A stretch of 64,000 nucleotides of DNA from Gammaproteobacteria bacterium. GTDB taxonomy: Bacteria > Pseudomonadota > Gammaproteobacteria > Steroidobacterales > GCA-2729495. A program made the position numbers and the translations under genes. The notes beneath the pieces were generated by a model. It was given only the letters and a program-made list of their open reading frames with translations, was not told where the DNA came from and did no database searches. This document shows, piece after piece, positions 7,694 through 17,538 of this stretch (the stretch's first letter is position 1; the number at the start of each line of letters is the position of its first letter). Location of the stretch: assembly GCA_023383705.1 (NCBI GenBank), contig JAHDYM010000004.1:1-64000 (forward strand). Direction: 5' to 3'.

Positions 7694-9436
7694 TCAGCCG
7701 AGGTCCCTGACCACGCGGCGGTGTTCCTCCAGCAGTTCTGCCGGCAGCCGCTGGCCAAACTCCTTGAGGTAATCCTCGACGGATGCCATCTCGGCCCGCC
7801 ACTGGCCGGCGTCGACATTGAGCAGCGCATCCATGGCGCCCGGCTTGATGTCCACGCCCCGGATGTCGATGTCCGAGCTGTTCGGCAGGAATCCGATCGC
7901 GGTCTCGCGTGCGCCTGCCTTGCCGGCGCAGCGCTCGGTGATCCACTGGATGACACGCAGGTTGTCGCCGAAACCCGGCCAGAGGAAGTGCCCGCTCTCG
8001 TCCTGGCGGAACCAGTTCACGTGGAATACAGCCGGCAGCTTTTTTGCGCGTTTTTCAAAGCTGAGCCAGTGCTGCCAGTAGTCGCCGAAGTTGTAGCCGC
8101 AGAAGGGCTTCATGGCCATCGGGTCACGCCGGGTGACCCCGACTGTGCCTGTTGCCGCCGCAGTCGTCTCGGAGGCGACGCCTGCGCCTATCAGGACACC
8201 GTGGCGCCAGCTCTTTGCCTGGTAGACCAGTGGCGCCAGCTCGCGACGACGGCCACCGAAGACGATTGCACTGAGCGGCACGCCCCGCGGGTCATCCGCC
8301 AGCGATGAGTAGCTGGAACCCTGGCGGGCCGATACCGTGAAGCGCGAGTTCGGATGTGCAGCAGGACCATTCTTCGCATCATGCGGGCGTCCCTGCCAGT
8401 CGATGGCCGGCTTGCCGTCGCCCTTGCCTTCCCACCATGGTTCCTGGTCCGCCGTCAACGCGACGTTGGTGAAGATCGTGTCGTGCCGGATCATGTCGTA
8501 GGCGTTGCGGTTGGTGGCCGGACTGGTGCCTGGCACCACGCCAAAGTAACCCGCCTCCGGGTTGATCGCGCGCAACTGGCCTTCCTCGTCGAGATGCAGC
8601 CAGGCGATGTCATCGCCGAGCGTGCGCACCTTCCAGCCCGCCATCGATGCGGGCGGGATCAGCATTGCCAGGTTGGTTTTGCCGCATGCGGAAGGAAATG
8701 CGGCGCCGATGTAAAAGCGCTCGCCGGCCGGGTTCTCGATTTCAACCAGCAGCATGTGTTCGGCCAGCCAGCCTTCGTCCCTGGCCTGCCAGCTGGCGAT
8801 GCGCAGCGCATGGCATTTCTTGCCGAGCAATGCATTGCCGCCGTAACCCGAGCCGATGCTCTGGATCAGGAGTTCTTCCGGGAAATGCATGATGAAACGG
8901 CGATCCGGACTCAGGTCGCCGGTGGAATGCAGTCCACGCACGAATTTGCCTTCGCGCTCGATGCGTTCCAGCGCGGCCTTGCCCATGCGCGTCATGAGCT
9001 TCATGTTGGCAGCGACATAGGCGCTGTCGGTAATCTCGACGCCACAGCGTGAATAGGGCGAGTCGATCGGTCCCATGCAGTACGGGACGACATACAGCGT
9101 CCGGCCCTGCATGGCGCCGGCAAACAGGCCGTCCATCTTCCGGTGCGCCTCGTCAGGCGACATCCAGTTGTTGTTGGGGCCGGCAGCATCGCGGTCCTTG
9201 CTGCAGACGAAGGTCAGGTGTTCGACGCGCGCGACATCCGAAGGATTGGAGCGGTGCAGGTAACAGTTGGGGTAGGTCTTCTGGTTGAGGGCGACGAGGT
9301 CGCCGCTGTTCTGCATTTTTTCGAGCAGGGCCGCGTATTCCGCTTCCGATCCATCGCACCAGTGAATGTTTGCCGGTTTGGTCAGGGCAGCGACGGAGTC
9401 CACCCAGTTGCGCAATGCTGCGTTACTTGTAGTCAT
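7694..9436 (-). CDS. pckG: phosphoenolpyruvate carboxykinase (GTP)
   Basis: Converts oxaloacetate plus GTP to PEP, CO2 and GDP; the gluconeogenic branch enzyme. GTP-type signatures are present: the P-loop with its reactive cysteine, FPSACGKTN; NPEAGYFGVVPGTS; and FGGRRRELAPLVY. At 580 aa it is close to the ~600-aa family length. Enteric relatives use the unrelated ATP enzyme, so the GTP type is a useful taxonomic hint. The frame stays open to 9709. I chose the ATG at 9436 because AAGGA precedes it and the family-like sequence begins there. It is divergent from tsaB, with candidate promoter elements between them. Confidence 0.95.
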   Translation of the reverse strand: MTTSNAALRNWVDSVAALTKPANIHWCDGSEAEYAALLEKMQNSGDLVALNQKTYPNCYLHRSNPSDVARVEHLTFVCSKDRDAAGPNNNWMSPDEAHRKMDGLFAGAMQGRTLYVVPYCMGPIDSPYSRCGVEITDSAYVAANMKLMTRMGKAALERIEREGKFVRGLHSTGDLSPDRRFIMHFPEELLIQSIGSGYGGNALLGKKCHALRIASWQARDEGWLAEHMLLVEIENPAGERFYIGAAFPSACGKTNLAMLIPPASMAGWKVRTLGDDIAWLHLDEEGQLRAINPEAGYFGVVPGTSPATNRNAYDMIRHDTIFTNVALTADQEPWWEGKGDGKPAIDWQGRPHDAKNGPAAHPNSRFTVSARQGSSYSSLADDPRGVPLSAIVFGGRRRELAPLVYQAKSWRHGVLIGAGVASETTAAATGTVGVTRRDPMAMKPFCGYNFGDYWQHWLSFEKRAKKLPAVFHVNWFRQDESGHFLWPGFGDNLRVIQWITERCAGKAGARETAIGFLPNSSDIDIRGVDIKPGAMDALLNVDAGQWRAEMASVEDYLKEFGQRLPAELLEEHRRVVRDLG

Positions 9437-9499
9437 CGAAGATCCTTGATTATTGTGAAGTAATCGCACCTGCGGGCATGTGTCCGGGCGCGATTGGAG

Positions 9500-9525
9500 G
9501 GCGATTATACAGATCAGGGATCGCC
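9500..9525. promoter_or_regulatory. inverted repeat in the pckG/tsaB divergent region
   Basis: GGCGAT (9500-9505) and ATCGCC (9520-9525) form a symmetrical inverted repeat with a 14-bp spacer. The left arm overlaps a minus-strand TATAAT (9504-9509) suited to pckG. The right arm abuts a plus-strand TATACT (9526-9531) suited to tsaB. It is a candidate operator; the arms are short, so chance is not excluded. Confidence 0.35.
9504..9509 (-). promoter_or_regulatory. candidate -10 element for pckG
   Basis: It reads TATAAT on the minus strand, 67 nt upstream of the pckG ATG. The -35 position at 17 bp (CAGTAT) is poor, so the promoter may depend on an activator. Confidence 0.35.
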
Positions 9526-9594
9526 TATACTGCCGGCCTCCATTTCCCCGGCGATCCGGATTTTGTCCATGCAGGGTTGGTTGAAGGGCCGGCA

Positions 9595-10296
9595 TTGAAG
9601 CATCCCGATTTCTGTTGCCTGGCTGTCGAGACGGCCACTGATTTCCCCAGCCTTGCGCTGGTCCGTGGATCGCAGCTTGCGGTGCGCGCAGCCGAAGGGC
9701 TGCAGACACCTTCGCGGGCCATCTACACCTGGGTGAAGGAACTCATCGACGAGACCGGCATCCGCCTCGACGAACTGGACTGCCTGGCCTTTGGTGCGGG
9801 TCCCGGGAGCTTCACTGGCGTGCGCGTTGCTGCGGCGCTGGTGCAGGCACTGGGTTTTGCCCGGCAGTTGCCGGTCGTGCCGGTGTCGACGCTGGCGGCA
9901 CTGGCAATGGCCGGTTGCCGGGCTTCGCGGACACAGCCGGTGGCCTGCTGCCTGGATGCGCGCATGGGGCAGGTCTATTTTGCGGTCTATGCACCGGACG
10001 AGGACGAGGGGGTACGGATCCTGCGCGAGGATGTGCTGTTGCACCCGGCCGGAGTCAGTGCTGCGGGCCTGCCGTCGTGCCTTGGTGCAGGACCGGGCTG
10101 GCTCGCGTATCCGGAACTGCGCGTCCGGCTTGCCGGCGTGCTGACGGAAGTGGATGCCGGTTTGCGCCCGTCGGCGTTCGACGTTGCCAGGCTCGCGTAT
10201 CCGAAATTCCGGCGTGGCGAGGTGGTCGCACCAGCGCTCGCCTTGCCGAATTACCTGCGTGACCGGGTAACATCGGTCACCGGACAGCCAGCCTGA
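9595..10296 (+). CDS. tsaB: TsaB, subunit of the tRNA threonylcarbamoyladenosine complex
   Basis: A dimerisation subunit that supports TsaD in forming t6A37 on ANN-decoding tRNAs. The ASKHA-type N-terminus CLAVETATD and the glycine motif FGAGPGSFTGVRV are diagnostic. The frame is open from 9478, but I chose the TTG at 9595. GAAGGG lies 6 nt upstream, and the protein then begins MKHPDFCCLAVET with 233 aa, the family size. Translation stops in a TGATG that also starts dsbB. Confidence 0.88.
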   Translation: MKHPDFCCLAVETATDFPSLALVRGSQLAVRAAEGLQTPSRAIYTWVKELIDETGIRLDELDCLAFGAGPGSFTGVRVAAALVQALGFARQLPVVPVSTLAALAMAGCRASRTQPVACCLDARMGQVYFAVYAPDEDEGVRILREDVLLHPAGVSAAGLPSCLGAGPGWLAYPELRVRLAGVLTEVDAGLRPSAFDVARLAYPKFRRGEVVAPALALPNYLRDRVTSVTGQPA

Positions 10297-10319
10297 TGGG
10301 CAGCATGATGGGCAGCATG
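10296..10319 (+). repeat. two tandem 12-bp copies at the dsbB start
   Basis: ATGGGCAGCATG occurs twice back to back (10296-10307 and 10308-10319), encoding MGSMMGSM. It is an in-frame duplication that multiplies possible start codons. Confidence 0.9.
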
Positions 10320-10832
10320 AATATCCTCGGTACGGTACGCGGCGCGAATGCGGCTGGATTCATGGCCTGCTGCGGGTTGATCGCCTATGCGCTGTATGCG
10401 CAGTACGTGCTGGGTCTCGATCCCTGTCCGCTGTGCATCTTCCAGCGGGTTGCCCTGATTGGTCTCGGCCTCATGTTCCTGATCGCCGCCGTACACCCGG
10501 CCGGCCCGGTGATGCGGAAGTTCTATGCGGTGCTGATCGGCCTGATCGCGCTCGCGGGCGGCGGTGTTGCCGGCCGCCAGCTCTGGCTGCAGGCCCTGCC
10601 GCCGGAACGCGTTCCGGCCTGTGGTCCGGGCCTCGACTTCATGCTCGAGGCTTTCCCGGTCAGCGAAATGCTGATGACGGTGCTTTCGGGCTCGGGTGAG
10701 TGTGCGAAGGTGGACTGGACCCTTTTGGGCCTGAGCATGCCGGGATGGGTGCTGATTGCCCTGACCGTGCTCGGCGGTTTCGGCGTCGTGCTGAACTGGC
10801 GCGGCAAGGCCTGGCCCGCGGGCCGGCGCTGA
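10296..10832 (+). CDS. dsbB: disulfide bond formation protein DsbB
   Basis: An inner-membrane protein that reoxidises periplasmic DsbA and passes electrons to quinone. Four hydrophobic helices are visible over 178 aa. The first redox pair is C44-P-L-C47 in DPCPLCIFQR; the second is Cys109 (PACGPG) and Cys136 (SGECAK). The start is ambiguous: the first 24 bases are two exact copies of ATGGGCAGCATG, giving in-frame ATGs at 10296, 10305, 10308 and 10317. The 10296 start overlaps the tsaB stop, suggesting translational coupling. Confidence 0.92.
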   Translation: MGSMMGSMNILGTVRGANAAGFMACCGLIAYALYAQYVLGLDPCPLCIFQRVALIGLGLMFLIAAVHPAGPVMRKFYAVLIGLIALAGGGVAGRQLWLQALPPERVPACGPGLDFMLEAFPVSEMLMTVLSGSGECAKVDWTLLGLSMPGWVLIALTVLGGFGVVLNWRGKAWPAGRR

Positions 10833-10866
10833 ACTCCCTGCGCCCGGGTTCCGTTGCTGCCTGTGG

Positions 10867-12006
10867 CTAAGCCAGCAGCCGGTCGATGATGTCGCGGTAA
10901 ACCGCCCGCATCGTGCCGATATCGGCGACCGGGATCTGTTCGTTCGGCTTGTGAATCGTGGCATTCACGGCGCCAAACTCGACCACATGCGTGCCGCTCG
11001 GCGCGATGAACCTGCCGTCCGAGGTACCACCACCGGTGGACAGCGTCGGCGTGATGCCCGTGATGCTGGCAATGGCTGCGCTGACCGCATCGGTGAGAGG
11101 TCCCGGCGGTGTCAGGAAGGGCTCGCCCGACAGATGCCAGTCCAGCGTGTAGTTCATGCCGGACTCCCGGAACAGCTTCTCCACGTGCGCGCTCAGGCGC
11201 TGGTGTGTCCAGACCGTGGAATAACGGAAATTGAAGCGGGCGCTGAGCGTGCCTGGCGTGCTGTTGACGGCATCGCCGATGCTCTCGAGCTTCACGACCT
11301 GGAAGCTGGATGGCGGGAAGAACTCGTTGCCGGCATCGACCGGTTCCGCATAGAGGCGGGTCAGCACGGGTGCAAAGGCCTGGATCGGGTTGCTGATCAT
11401 GTGCGGATAGGCGACATGCCCCGGGACGCCATGCACGGTCAGTATCCCGCTCAGGGAACCCCGTCGCCCCACGCGCACGGTATCGCCGAGCCGGTCTTTG
11501 CCCGAAGGCTCGCCGATCACGCACCAGTCGATTTTTTCACCGCGTTCAGCGAGCCATTGCATGACCCGCTTCGTGCCGTCCTGGGCGCGACCTTCCTCGT
11601 CGCTGGTGATCAGGAAGGCGATCGAGCCCCTGTGCCGGGGGTGGGTGGCAACAAACGCGGTTGCCGCATCCACCATCGCGGCAAGGCTGCATTTCATGTC
11701 GGCAGCGCCGCGGCCATACAGCACGCCGTCGCGGATCTCCGGCACGAAGGGGTCGGTTTGCCAGTCAGGTCTCGGTCCGGCCGGTACCACGTCGGTATGG
11801 CCGGCGAAGCAGAACACCGGCTCGCCCTGACCATGGCGGGCCCAGAGATTGCTGACTTCGCCGAACTGCAGGTGTTCGACGCTGAAGCCGGCGGCAGCGA
11901 GGCGTTCGGCGATCAGTTCCTGGCAGCCCTCGTCCGCCGGTGTGACGGACGGCCGGCGCAGCAGTTCGCAGGCAAAGTCGAGCGTGTCGTCCCTGGTCGA
12001 GGCCAT
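10867..12006 (-). CDS. dapE: succinyl-diaminopimelate desuccinylase
   Basis: A zinc-dependent M20 amidohydrolase removing succinate from N-succinyl-L,L-diaminopimelate in lysine and peptidoglycan precursor synthesis. The metal ligand His70 lies in FAGHTDVVPAG; the second ligand Asp is in GRGAADMK; the catalytic Glu is in ITSDEEG. The C-terminal half carries the dimerisation domain and STGGGTSDGRF. The length of 379 aa is typical. The ATG lies 4 bp after the dapD stop, as the last gene of the map-glnD-dapD-dapE run. Confidence 0.96.
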   Translation of the reverse strand: MASTRDDTLDFACELLRRPSVTPADEGCQELIAERLAAAGFSVEHLQFGEVSNLWARHGQGEPVFCFAGHTDVVPAGPRPDWQTDPFVPEIRDGVLYGRGAADMKCSLAAMVDAATAFVATHPRHRGSIAFLITSDEEGRAQDGTKRVMQWLAERGEKIDWCVIGEPSGKDRLGDTVRVGRRGSLSGILTVHGVPGHVAYPHMISNPIQAFAPVLTRLYAEPVDAGNEFFPPSSFQVVKLESIGDAVNSTPGTLSARFNFRYSTVWTHQRLSAHVEKLFRESGMNYTLDWHLSGEPFLTPPGPLTDAVSAAIASITGITPTLSTGGGTSDGRFIAPSGTHVVEFGAVNATIHKPNEQIPVADIGTMRAVYRDIIDRLLA

Positions 12007-12010
12007 CGCT

Positions 12011-12838
12011 TCAGTCTGTCCTCAGCAGTTCGTTGAGGGAAGTCTTGGCGCGGGTCTTTGCATCGACCCGCTTCACGATGACCGCACAATACAGGTTGCA
12101 GGAGCCCTTGCCCGAGGGCAGCGTGCCCGGCACGACGACGGCCCCGGCCGGTACCCGCCCGTAGAGTATCTCGTCCTTCTCGCGGTCATAGATGCGCGTG
12201 CTCTGGCCGATGAAAACCCCCATCGAGATCACGGCACCTTCCTCGACCACGACGCCCTCGACGATTTCGGAGCGCGCGCCTATGAAGCAGTTGTCCTCGA
12301 TGATCGTCGGATTGGCCTGCAGGGGTTCCAGCACGCCACCGATGCCGACGCCGCCGGAAAGATGCACCTTGCGGCCGATCTGTGCACAGCTGCCGACCGT
12401 GACCCAGGTATCCACCATGGTGCCGCTGTCGACGAATGCGCCGATATTCACGAACGATGGCATCAGGATCACGTCGCGGGCGACATGTGCGCCGCGCCTG
12501 ACGATTGCGCCCGGTACGACCCGGACCCCGCCAGCGGCAAATTCTTCCTGGCTGTAGTGGGCGTACTTGATCGGCACCTTGTCGTAGAAATCGGTGAAGC
12601 CGGCTTCGATGCGCACATTCCGTTCGATACCGAAGTGCAGCAACACGGCTTTCTTGAGCCACTGGTTGACGACCCATCCGTCGGCGGTCTTTTCCGCGAC
12701 GCGTGCCGTGCCGCGATCGAGCATGTCGATAGCGGTCTGCACCGCGGTGCGGAGTGCCGGCGGCGGGTTCTGCAGGTCGAGGGAGGCGCGTTCATCGAAG
12801 GCCTGGTTGATGGTGCTGCTGAGTGTGTCTGTGTTCAC
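12011..12838 (-). CDS. dapD: tetrahydrodipicolinate N-succinyltransferase
   Basis: Transfers succinyl from succinyl-CoA to tetrahydrodipicolinate, the step leading to the DapE substrate. A left-handed beta-helix of hexapeptide repeats covers roughly residues 105-220. Family-specific segments include VNIGAYVD-like [24 protein letters not shown] and [11 protein letters not shown]. The frame is open further upstream, but the GTG at 12838 gives 275 aa, matching the ~274-aa family length. GGAA lies about 12 nt before it. The gene follows glnD by 50 bp and precedes dapE by 4 bp. Confidence 0.95.
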   Translation of the reverse strand: MNTDTLSSTINQAFDERASLDLQNPPPALRTAVQTAIDMLDRGTARVAEKTADGWVVNQWLKKAVLLHFGIERNVRIEAGFTDFYDKVPIKYAHYSQEEFAAGGVRVVPGAIVRRGAHVARDVILMPSFVNIGAFVDSGTMVDTWVTVGSCAQIGRKVHLSGGVGIGGVLEPLQANPTIIEDNCFIGARSEIVEGVVVEEGAVISMGVFIGQSTRIYDREKDEILYGRVPAGAVVVPGTLPSGKGSCNLYCAVIVKRVDAKTRAKTSLNELLRTD

Positions 12839-12888
12839 GATGAAGGTTCCGGCTGTTGCTGAATTGCTGATGTGGGTGGTCTGTTGTC

Positions 12889-15615
12889 TCAACTGCTGTT
12901 GTCGAGGGCTTCGATCAACGCCTCCCTGATCCGTTCGCAGGCGGCCTCGGTCAGCGGCTTGCCATTCTGCCCGGTGACATAGAAAACGTCCTCGGCCCGC
13001 TCGCCGACGGTCAGTATCTTTGCCGTCTGGATGCCGACCTCGTGGTTCCTGAGCACCTGGCCGATCTGGCACAGCAGCCCCGGACGGTCGCTGGCAACGA
13101 TCTCTATGACGGTCCGGTTGTTTATGTCATCGCTGCCAAAGCTGACCAGGGTCGGGGTGGTGAACATGCGGACCTGGCGTGGTGGCCGCCGGGTGACCTT
13201 GAGTCCGCTGGTCTGGCCTGCGGTGATCGCCCGCTCGAGGCGCTGGCGGATCTGTTCGCGCCGCTCGCTGTCGAGAATATGCTCGCCGCTTTCCAGTACC
13301 ACGTAGGTCGACAGGCGGAAGCCGTTGTTGAGGCGGATGATGCGCGCATCGACGATGTTGAGGCCCAGTTCATCCAGCACGGCGGTGGCAATCGCGAAGG
13401 TGTAGCGGTCCTGCGGGGCATAGGTGATCACCGAGGTGCCCGCGCGCGAGGCCTCGTCCTGGATGCCGACCATTACCCGCCGTCCTTCGTCTTCGCGGCC
13501 GGCGAGCAGTCGCGTGTGCCAGGCGATTTCCTCGGGGTGGCAGCGGAGGAAGTAATCATCACCCAGTTCCGCCCAGATCTCCTCGAGTCGCGCGGCAGGG
13601 ATGCCGGCGGCCGCCGGCAGGGCGCGCGCGGCGGCCTTGCGCTCGGCCACCAGTTCGTCCCGGTCGATGGGGTCTTCGCGGCCCCGGCGCAGTGCCTGCT
13701 TCGTCAGGCTGTAGAGTTCCTCGAAAAGCTGCGCCTTCCAGGAATTCCACAGTTTCGGGTTGGTGCCACGGACATCGGCAACGGTCAGCAGGTAGAGATA
13801 ATCGAGGTGGACCTCGTCACCCACCAGCGCGGCAAATTCGCTGATGATCGCCGGGTCGCTGATGTCGCGTTTCTGGGCGGTCAGCGACAGGCTGAGGTGG
13901 TGACGGACCAGCCAGGCGACCAGCCGCGCGTCATAGCGGCTCATGCCGTGCTCGAGCACGAAGGACTCCGCATCCAGCGCGCCGAGTTCCGAATGGTCGC
14001 CGCCGCGCCCCTTGGCGATGTCATGGAACAGGCCGGCCAGGTAGGCGAGTTCGGGCGCAGGCAGCGCGCGCATGATTTCCGAGCAGCGCGGGAATTCGTG
14101 GTCGTAGCGCGACAGGGCGAATCGCCGCAGGTTGCTGACCACGAACAGCGTGTGTTCATCGACCGTGTAAGCATGAAAGAGGTCGTATTGCATGCGGCCG
14201 ACGATGCGGCCAAAGGCGGCGACGTAGCGGCCAAGCACGCCGTAGCGGTTCATGCGCCGGAGTTCATGGGTAACGCCTTCCTTGGCTCGCAGTATCTGCA
14301 GGAAGAGGCGATGGTTGCGCGGATCCTGCCGGAAGCCGTCATCGATCAGGTTCAGGCTGCGCCGTATCAGCGAAATGGTCCCGGCGCTCACGCCTTTCAG
14401 TTCGGCGTGCTGCTGCAGGATCAGGAAGAGCTCGAGCAGCGCCGACGGGGTGGTGTCGAACACATCGTCGGAAGTGACCTGCAGGAAGCCGTTGCGGACC
14501 TGAAAGCGCTCGTTCACGCTTTCCGCAGGCGCATCCGGGTTGCTGAGGATGCGCTCCTGGAACTGCTGCAGGATCATCTCGTTGAGCCGGCTCAGGTCCA
14601 TCACCGTGCGGTAATAGCGCTGCATGAGCTGTTCGACCGCCAGCATGTAGGAAGCATCCTGGTAACCAAACAGCTGGGCGATGCGTGACTGGTGATCGAA
14701 GAGCAGGCGGTCCTCGTGGCGACCGGTCATCAGGTGCAGGGCAAAGCGGATACGCCAGAGGAATTCCCGGCCCTGCAGCAGCAGCCGCAGCTCGGGTGGG
14801 CTCAGGAAGCCGCGCTTGACCAGGTCGTCCAGGCTCTCGCTGCCGAACTCCCGGCGCGCGACCCAGGCGATCGTGTGTATGTCCCGCAGGCCGCCGGGGC
14901 TGCCCTTGATGTCCGGTTCGAGGTTGTGGACCGTGTCGTCGTAGCGATGATGACGGGCCTGTTGCTCGCGCAGTTTGCCTTCAAAGAAATTGCGTGATGG
15001 CCAGATCTGTTCCGGCGCGATCGCCGCCCGCATCTCCTGCAGCAGCGCTTCGGGCCCGAGTACCAGGCGCGACTCCATCAGTGTGGTGATGACGGTAAGG
15101 TCCTGTTCGGCGTCCTGCCGGCACTGCCGGGCGTCGCGTACGCTGTGCCGGATCTCGATGCCCGCATCCCACAGCAGGGTCAGGAATGCCGACAGGCCGT
15201 CGCCGACCGGAGCGGCGGTTTCCGCCGGCATCAGCACCAGCAGGTCGACGTCCGAGCAGGGGTGCAGTTCGCCGCGCCCGTAGCCGCCGACGGCGACCAG
15301 TGCGCAACCGGGTTGGGTCGTGCCCGCGCTGCCGCGCCATGCATGGCAGATGACCAGGTCGATGAGCCGGCTCCGGTCGGCGATCAGTTGCCCGGTGGTC
15401 TCGCCCGCCAGGAAGCGCTGGTGGAGGGCGGCGTTGCCGCAGGCAAGGATGTGGCGCAGCTGCACCAGCAAGGTGTCAGGGCCATTCCCCGGATCGCAGG
15501 GGAGGGCGGCGACCTTCGTCCAGTCGATCGCGCTGCCATCGGCAGCCAGGATGCGCGCAGCGAGTTCGCGGGCAGCATCGGTCAAAACGATCGGCTGGCT
15601 GGCTGGCTGGTTCAT
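12889..15615 (-). CDS. glnD: [protein-PII] uridylyltransferase/uridylyl-removing enzyme
   Basis: A bifunctional nitrogen sensor that uridylylates PII proteins when glutamine is low and removes UMP when it is high. Domains in order over 908 aa: a nucleotidyltransferase with [17 protein letters not shown] (~108-125), the GlnD-type linker, an HD hydrolase domain with [15 protein letters not shown] (~530), and two C-terminal ACT domains (~728-800 and ~825-900) that bind glutamine. The ATG overlaps the map stop in ATGA, so the chosen start is well supported. The frame remains open upstream to 15684. Confidence 0.95.
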   Translation of the reverse strand: MNQPASQPIVLTDAARELAARILAADGSAIDWTKVAALPCDPGNGPDTLLVQLRHILACGNAALHQRFLAGETTGQLIADRSRLIDLVICHAWRGSAGTTQPGCALVAVGGYGRGELHPCSDVDLLVLMPAETAAPVGDGLSAFLTLLWDAGIEIRHSVRDARQCRQDAEQDLTVITTLMESRLVLGPEALLQEMRAAIAPEQIWPSRNFFEGKLREQQARHHRYDDTVHNLEPDIKGSPGGLRDIHTIAWVARREFGSESLDDLVKRGFLSPPELRLLLQGREFLWRIRFALHLMTGRHEDRLLFDHQSRIAQLFGYQDASYMLAVEQLMQRYYRTVMDLSRLNEMILQQFQERILSNPDAPAESVNERFQVRNGFLQVTSDDVFDTTPSALLELFLILQQHAELKGVSAGTISLIRRSLNLIDDGFRQDPRNHRLFLQILRAKEGVTHELRRMNRYGVLGRYVAAFGRIVGRMQYDLFHAYTVDEHTLFVVSNLRRFALSRYDHEFPRCSEIMRALPAPELAYLAGLFHDIAKGRGGDHSELGALDAESFVLEHGMSRYDARLVAWLVRHHLSLSLTAQKRDISDPAIISEFAALVGDEVHLDYLYLLTVADVRGTNPKLWNSWKAQLFEELYSLTKQALRRGREDPIDRDELVAERKAAARALPAAAGIPAARLEEIWAELGDDYFLRCHPEEIAWHTRLLAGREDEGRRVMVGIQDEASRAGTSVITYAPQDRYTFAIATAVLDELGLNIVDARIIRLNNGFRLSTYVVLESGEHILDSERREQIRQRLERAITAGQTSGLKVTRRPPRQVRMFTTPTLVSFGSDDINNRTVIEIVASDRPGLLCQIGQVLRNHEVGIQTAKILTVGERAEDVFYVTGQNGKPLTEAACERIREALIEALDNSS

Positions 15616-16379
15616 GTCCGCTCGCTGGCGCCGAGGGTCAGGACTTCGCATCCGCTGTCTGTGATCAGGATGGTGTGTTCCCACTGGGCGGAAAGCGAGT
15701 GATCGCGTGTGACAACCGTCCAGCCATCCGACAGCAGGCGCACATGCCGTTTGCCGGCGTTCACCATCGGCTCGATGGTGAAGGTCTGGCCGGGGCGCAG
15801 TTCGACGCCGGTTCCGGGGTTGCCGTAGTGCAGAACCTGCGGATCTTCGTGAAATACCCGGCCGATGCCATGGCCGCAGTACTCCCGCACCACGCTGAGG
15901 TCCTGCGCCTCGACGAAGGTCTGGATGGCGTGACCGATATCGCCCAGCCGGTTGCCGGGCCGGGCCTGGGCGATGCCTTTCCAGAGCGCGTCATGGGATG
16001 CGCGCACCACCCGTTCACCCTGGACGGTGGGCTTGCCGACGAAGAACATCCGGCTGCTGTCCCCATGGAAGCCGTCCTTGATCACGGTGATGTCCACGTT
16101 GACGATGTCGCCAGCCTTCAGGATCCGGTCACCCGGGATGCCATGGCAGACCACGTGGTTGACCGAGGTGCAGATGGACTTGGGAAAGCCGCGGTAATTG
16201 AGCGGGGCAGGGATCGCATGCTGCACGTTGACAATGAAGTCGTGGCAGATCCGGTCCAGTTCGTCGGTGCTGACGCCGGGCTGTACGCAGGGGCCGATCA
16301 TGTCCAGCACATCGGCTGTCAGTCGTCCTGCCAGACGCATGGCGTCCTGTTCAGCCGGGTTTTTGATTGAAATGGCCAT
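15612..16379 (-). CDS. map: methionine aminopeptidase type I
   Basis: Removes the initiator methionine from nascent proteins. The pita-bread fold residues are visible: the His in CHGIPGD, the metal-binding Asp pair in VNVDITVIKDGFHGDSS, the His in GHGIGRVFHE and the Glu in FTIEPMVN. The start ATG at 16379 has AGGA upstream and yields 255 aa, near the usual 264. The gene is divergent from rpsB, as in many gammaproteobacteria. Confidence 0.96.
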   Translation of the reverse strand: MAISIKNPAEQDAMRLAGRLTADVLDMIGPCVQPGVSTDELDRICHDFIVNVQHAIPAPLNYRGFPKSICTSVNHVVCHGIPGDRILKAGDIVNVDITVIKDGFHGDSSRMFFVGKPTVQGERVVRASHDALWKGIAQARPGNRLGDIGHAIQTFVEAQDLSVVREYCGHGIGRVFHEDPQVLHYGNPGTGVELRPGQTFTIEPMVNAGKRHVRLLSDGWTVVTRDHSLSAQWEHTILITDSGCEVLTLGASERT

Positions 16380-16443
16380 TCGTTCCTGTCTGCAGCCCTG
16401 AGCCGGGCCCCGGCATAATGAAGAGGAACGACCCTGCGAGCGC

Positions 16444-16472
16444 GTTGTTGCCGCCAGCCCGGTATGGTATAA
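16444..16472 (+). promoter_or_regulatory. rpsB promoter (-35 TTGTTG, 17-bp spacer, -10 TATAAA)
   Basis: TTGTTG at 16444-16449 and TATAAA at 16467-16472 are separated by exactly 17 bp. They are followed by a GC-only discriminator GCGCGCGCCC, the hallmark of growth-rate and ppGpp-controlled promoters. This gives a leader of about 150 nt before rpsB. Confidence 0.7.
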
Positions 16473-16540
16473 AGCGCGCGCCCTAGAGGCAACGAAATCC
16501 ACACGCGTTCCGACACGTCCGGCGGGGTGCCTTCCAACCA

Positions 16541-16590
16541 CATCCGGATTCCTGCAAGGGAATCCTGCTGCGGGGCGGGGTTGCCGGATG
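16541..16590 (+). ncRNA. candidate S2 autoregulatory leader structure upstream of rpsB
   Basis: Within the rpsB 5' leader, CATCCGG (16541-16547) pairs perfectly with CCGGATG (16584-16590) and encloses a smaller hairpin ATTCC/GGAAT (16548-16552 with 16559-16563). Gammaproteobacterial rpsB-tsf mRNAs are known to carry a structured leader by which S2 represses its own synthesis. The position fits, but I cannot match the consensus without a covariance search. Confidence 0.45.
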
Positions 16591-16629
16591 GGGACCGCGG
16601 AGGTTCGAACCCAAACTCAAGGAGTTCCC

Positions 16630-17514
16630 ATGACTGACGTGAGCATGCGCCAGATGCTCGAGGCCGGTGTGCATTTTGGCCACCAGACTCGCTACTGGAA
16701 TCCCAAGATGGGCCCGTACATTTTCGGTGCCCGCAACAACATCCATATCATCAATCTCGAACACACGGTGCCGATGTTCCGCAAGGCGACGCGCTTCATC
16801 AGCTCGCTCGCGGGCAACGGCGGCAAGGTGCTGTTTGTCGGTACCAAGCGTTCCGCCGGTGACTCGGTAAAGGCCCAGGCCATCCGTTGCGGCATGCCCT
16901 ACGTCAGCCATCGCTGGCTGGGCGGCACGCTTACCAATTTCAAGACCATCAAGCAGTCCATCAAGCGCCTCGAAGAACTCGACGCGATGGAAGAGGACGG
17001 GACCTTCACGCGCCTGACCAAGAAAGAGGTTCTGGAGCGCCGGCGTGAACGGGAAAAGCTCGAGCGCAGCCTGGGTGGCGTGAAGAGCATGGCGTCCCTG
17101 CCCGATGCGATCTTTGTCATCGATGTCGGCCACGAGAAGATTGCGGTGCACGAGGCCAACAAGCTGGGCATCCCGGTGGTGGGCATCGTCGATACCAATT
17201 CCTCGCCGGACGGCGTCCAGTACATGGTGCCGGGCAATGACGACGCGATGCGCGCCGCCGAGCTCTATGCGATTGCGGTTGCAGATGCCGTCATCGCCGG
17301 CCAGGCTTCCATTCCTGCCTTGCCGGTCGGCGAGGATGATTTTGTCGAGCTGGATGCCGACGGCCGCCCGCGGGCCAACCCCGAGGGCAGGCGTGCCGGC
17401 GGTGCCCGGCGGGCGCCGCGCAAGGCAGCCGCGCGCGGTCCGGCCGCAAATGCCGGGCCGGAGGCCGGGAGCGAAGCAGTCGCTTCAGGCGACCAGTCCG
17501 ACGCAGAGGCCTGA
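16630..17514 (+). CDS. rpsB: 30S ribosomal protein S2 with long C-terminal tail
   Basis: A component of the small ribosomal subunit needed to dock S1. The conserved opening [20 protein letters not shown] and the segments FVGTKR and [13 protein letters not shown] identify it. AAGGAG precedes the ATG at 16630. The protein has 294 aa, whereas S2 is usually ~240-250. The extra ~45-50 residues are rich in Arg, Ala and Gly and end acidic (GDQSDAEA), so they are probably disordered. A strong hairpin terminator lies between this gene and tsf. Confidence 0.97.
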   Translation: MTDVSMRQMLEAGVHFGHQTRYWNPKMGPYIFGARNNIHIINLEHTVPMFRKATRFISSLAGNGGKVLFVGTKRSAGDSVKAQAIRCGMPYVSHRWLGGTLTNFKTIKQSIKRLEELDAMEEDGTFTRLTKKEVLERRREREKLERSLGGVKSMASLPDAIFVIDVGHEKIAVHEANKLGIPVVGIVDTNSSPDGVQYMVPGNDDAMRAAELYAIAVADAVIAGQASIPALPVGEDDFVELDADGRPRANPEGRRAGGARRAPRKAAARGPAANAGPEAGSEAVASGDQSDAEA

Positions 17515-17538
17515 TTTCGTCGGTCGGCCTGTCCCATT

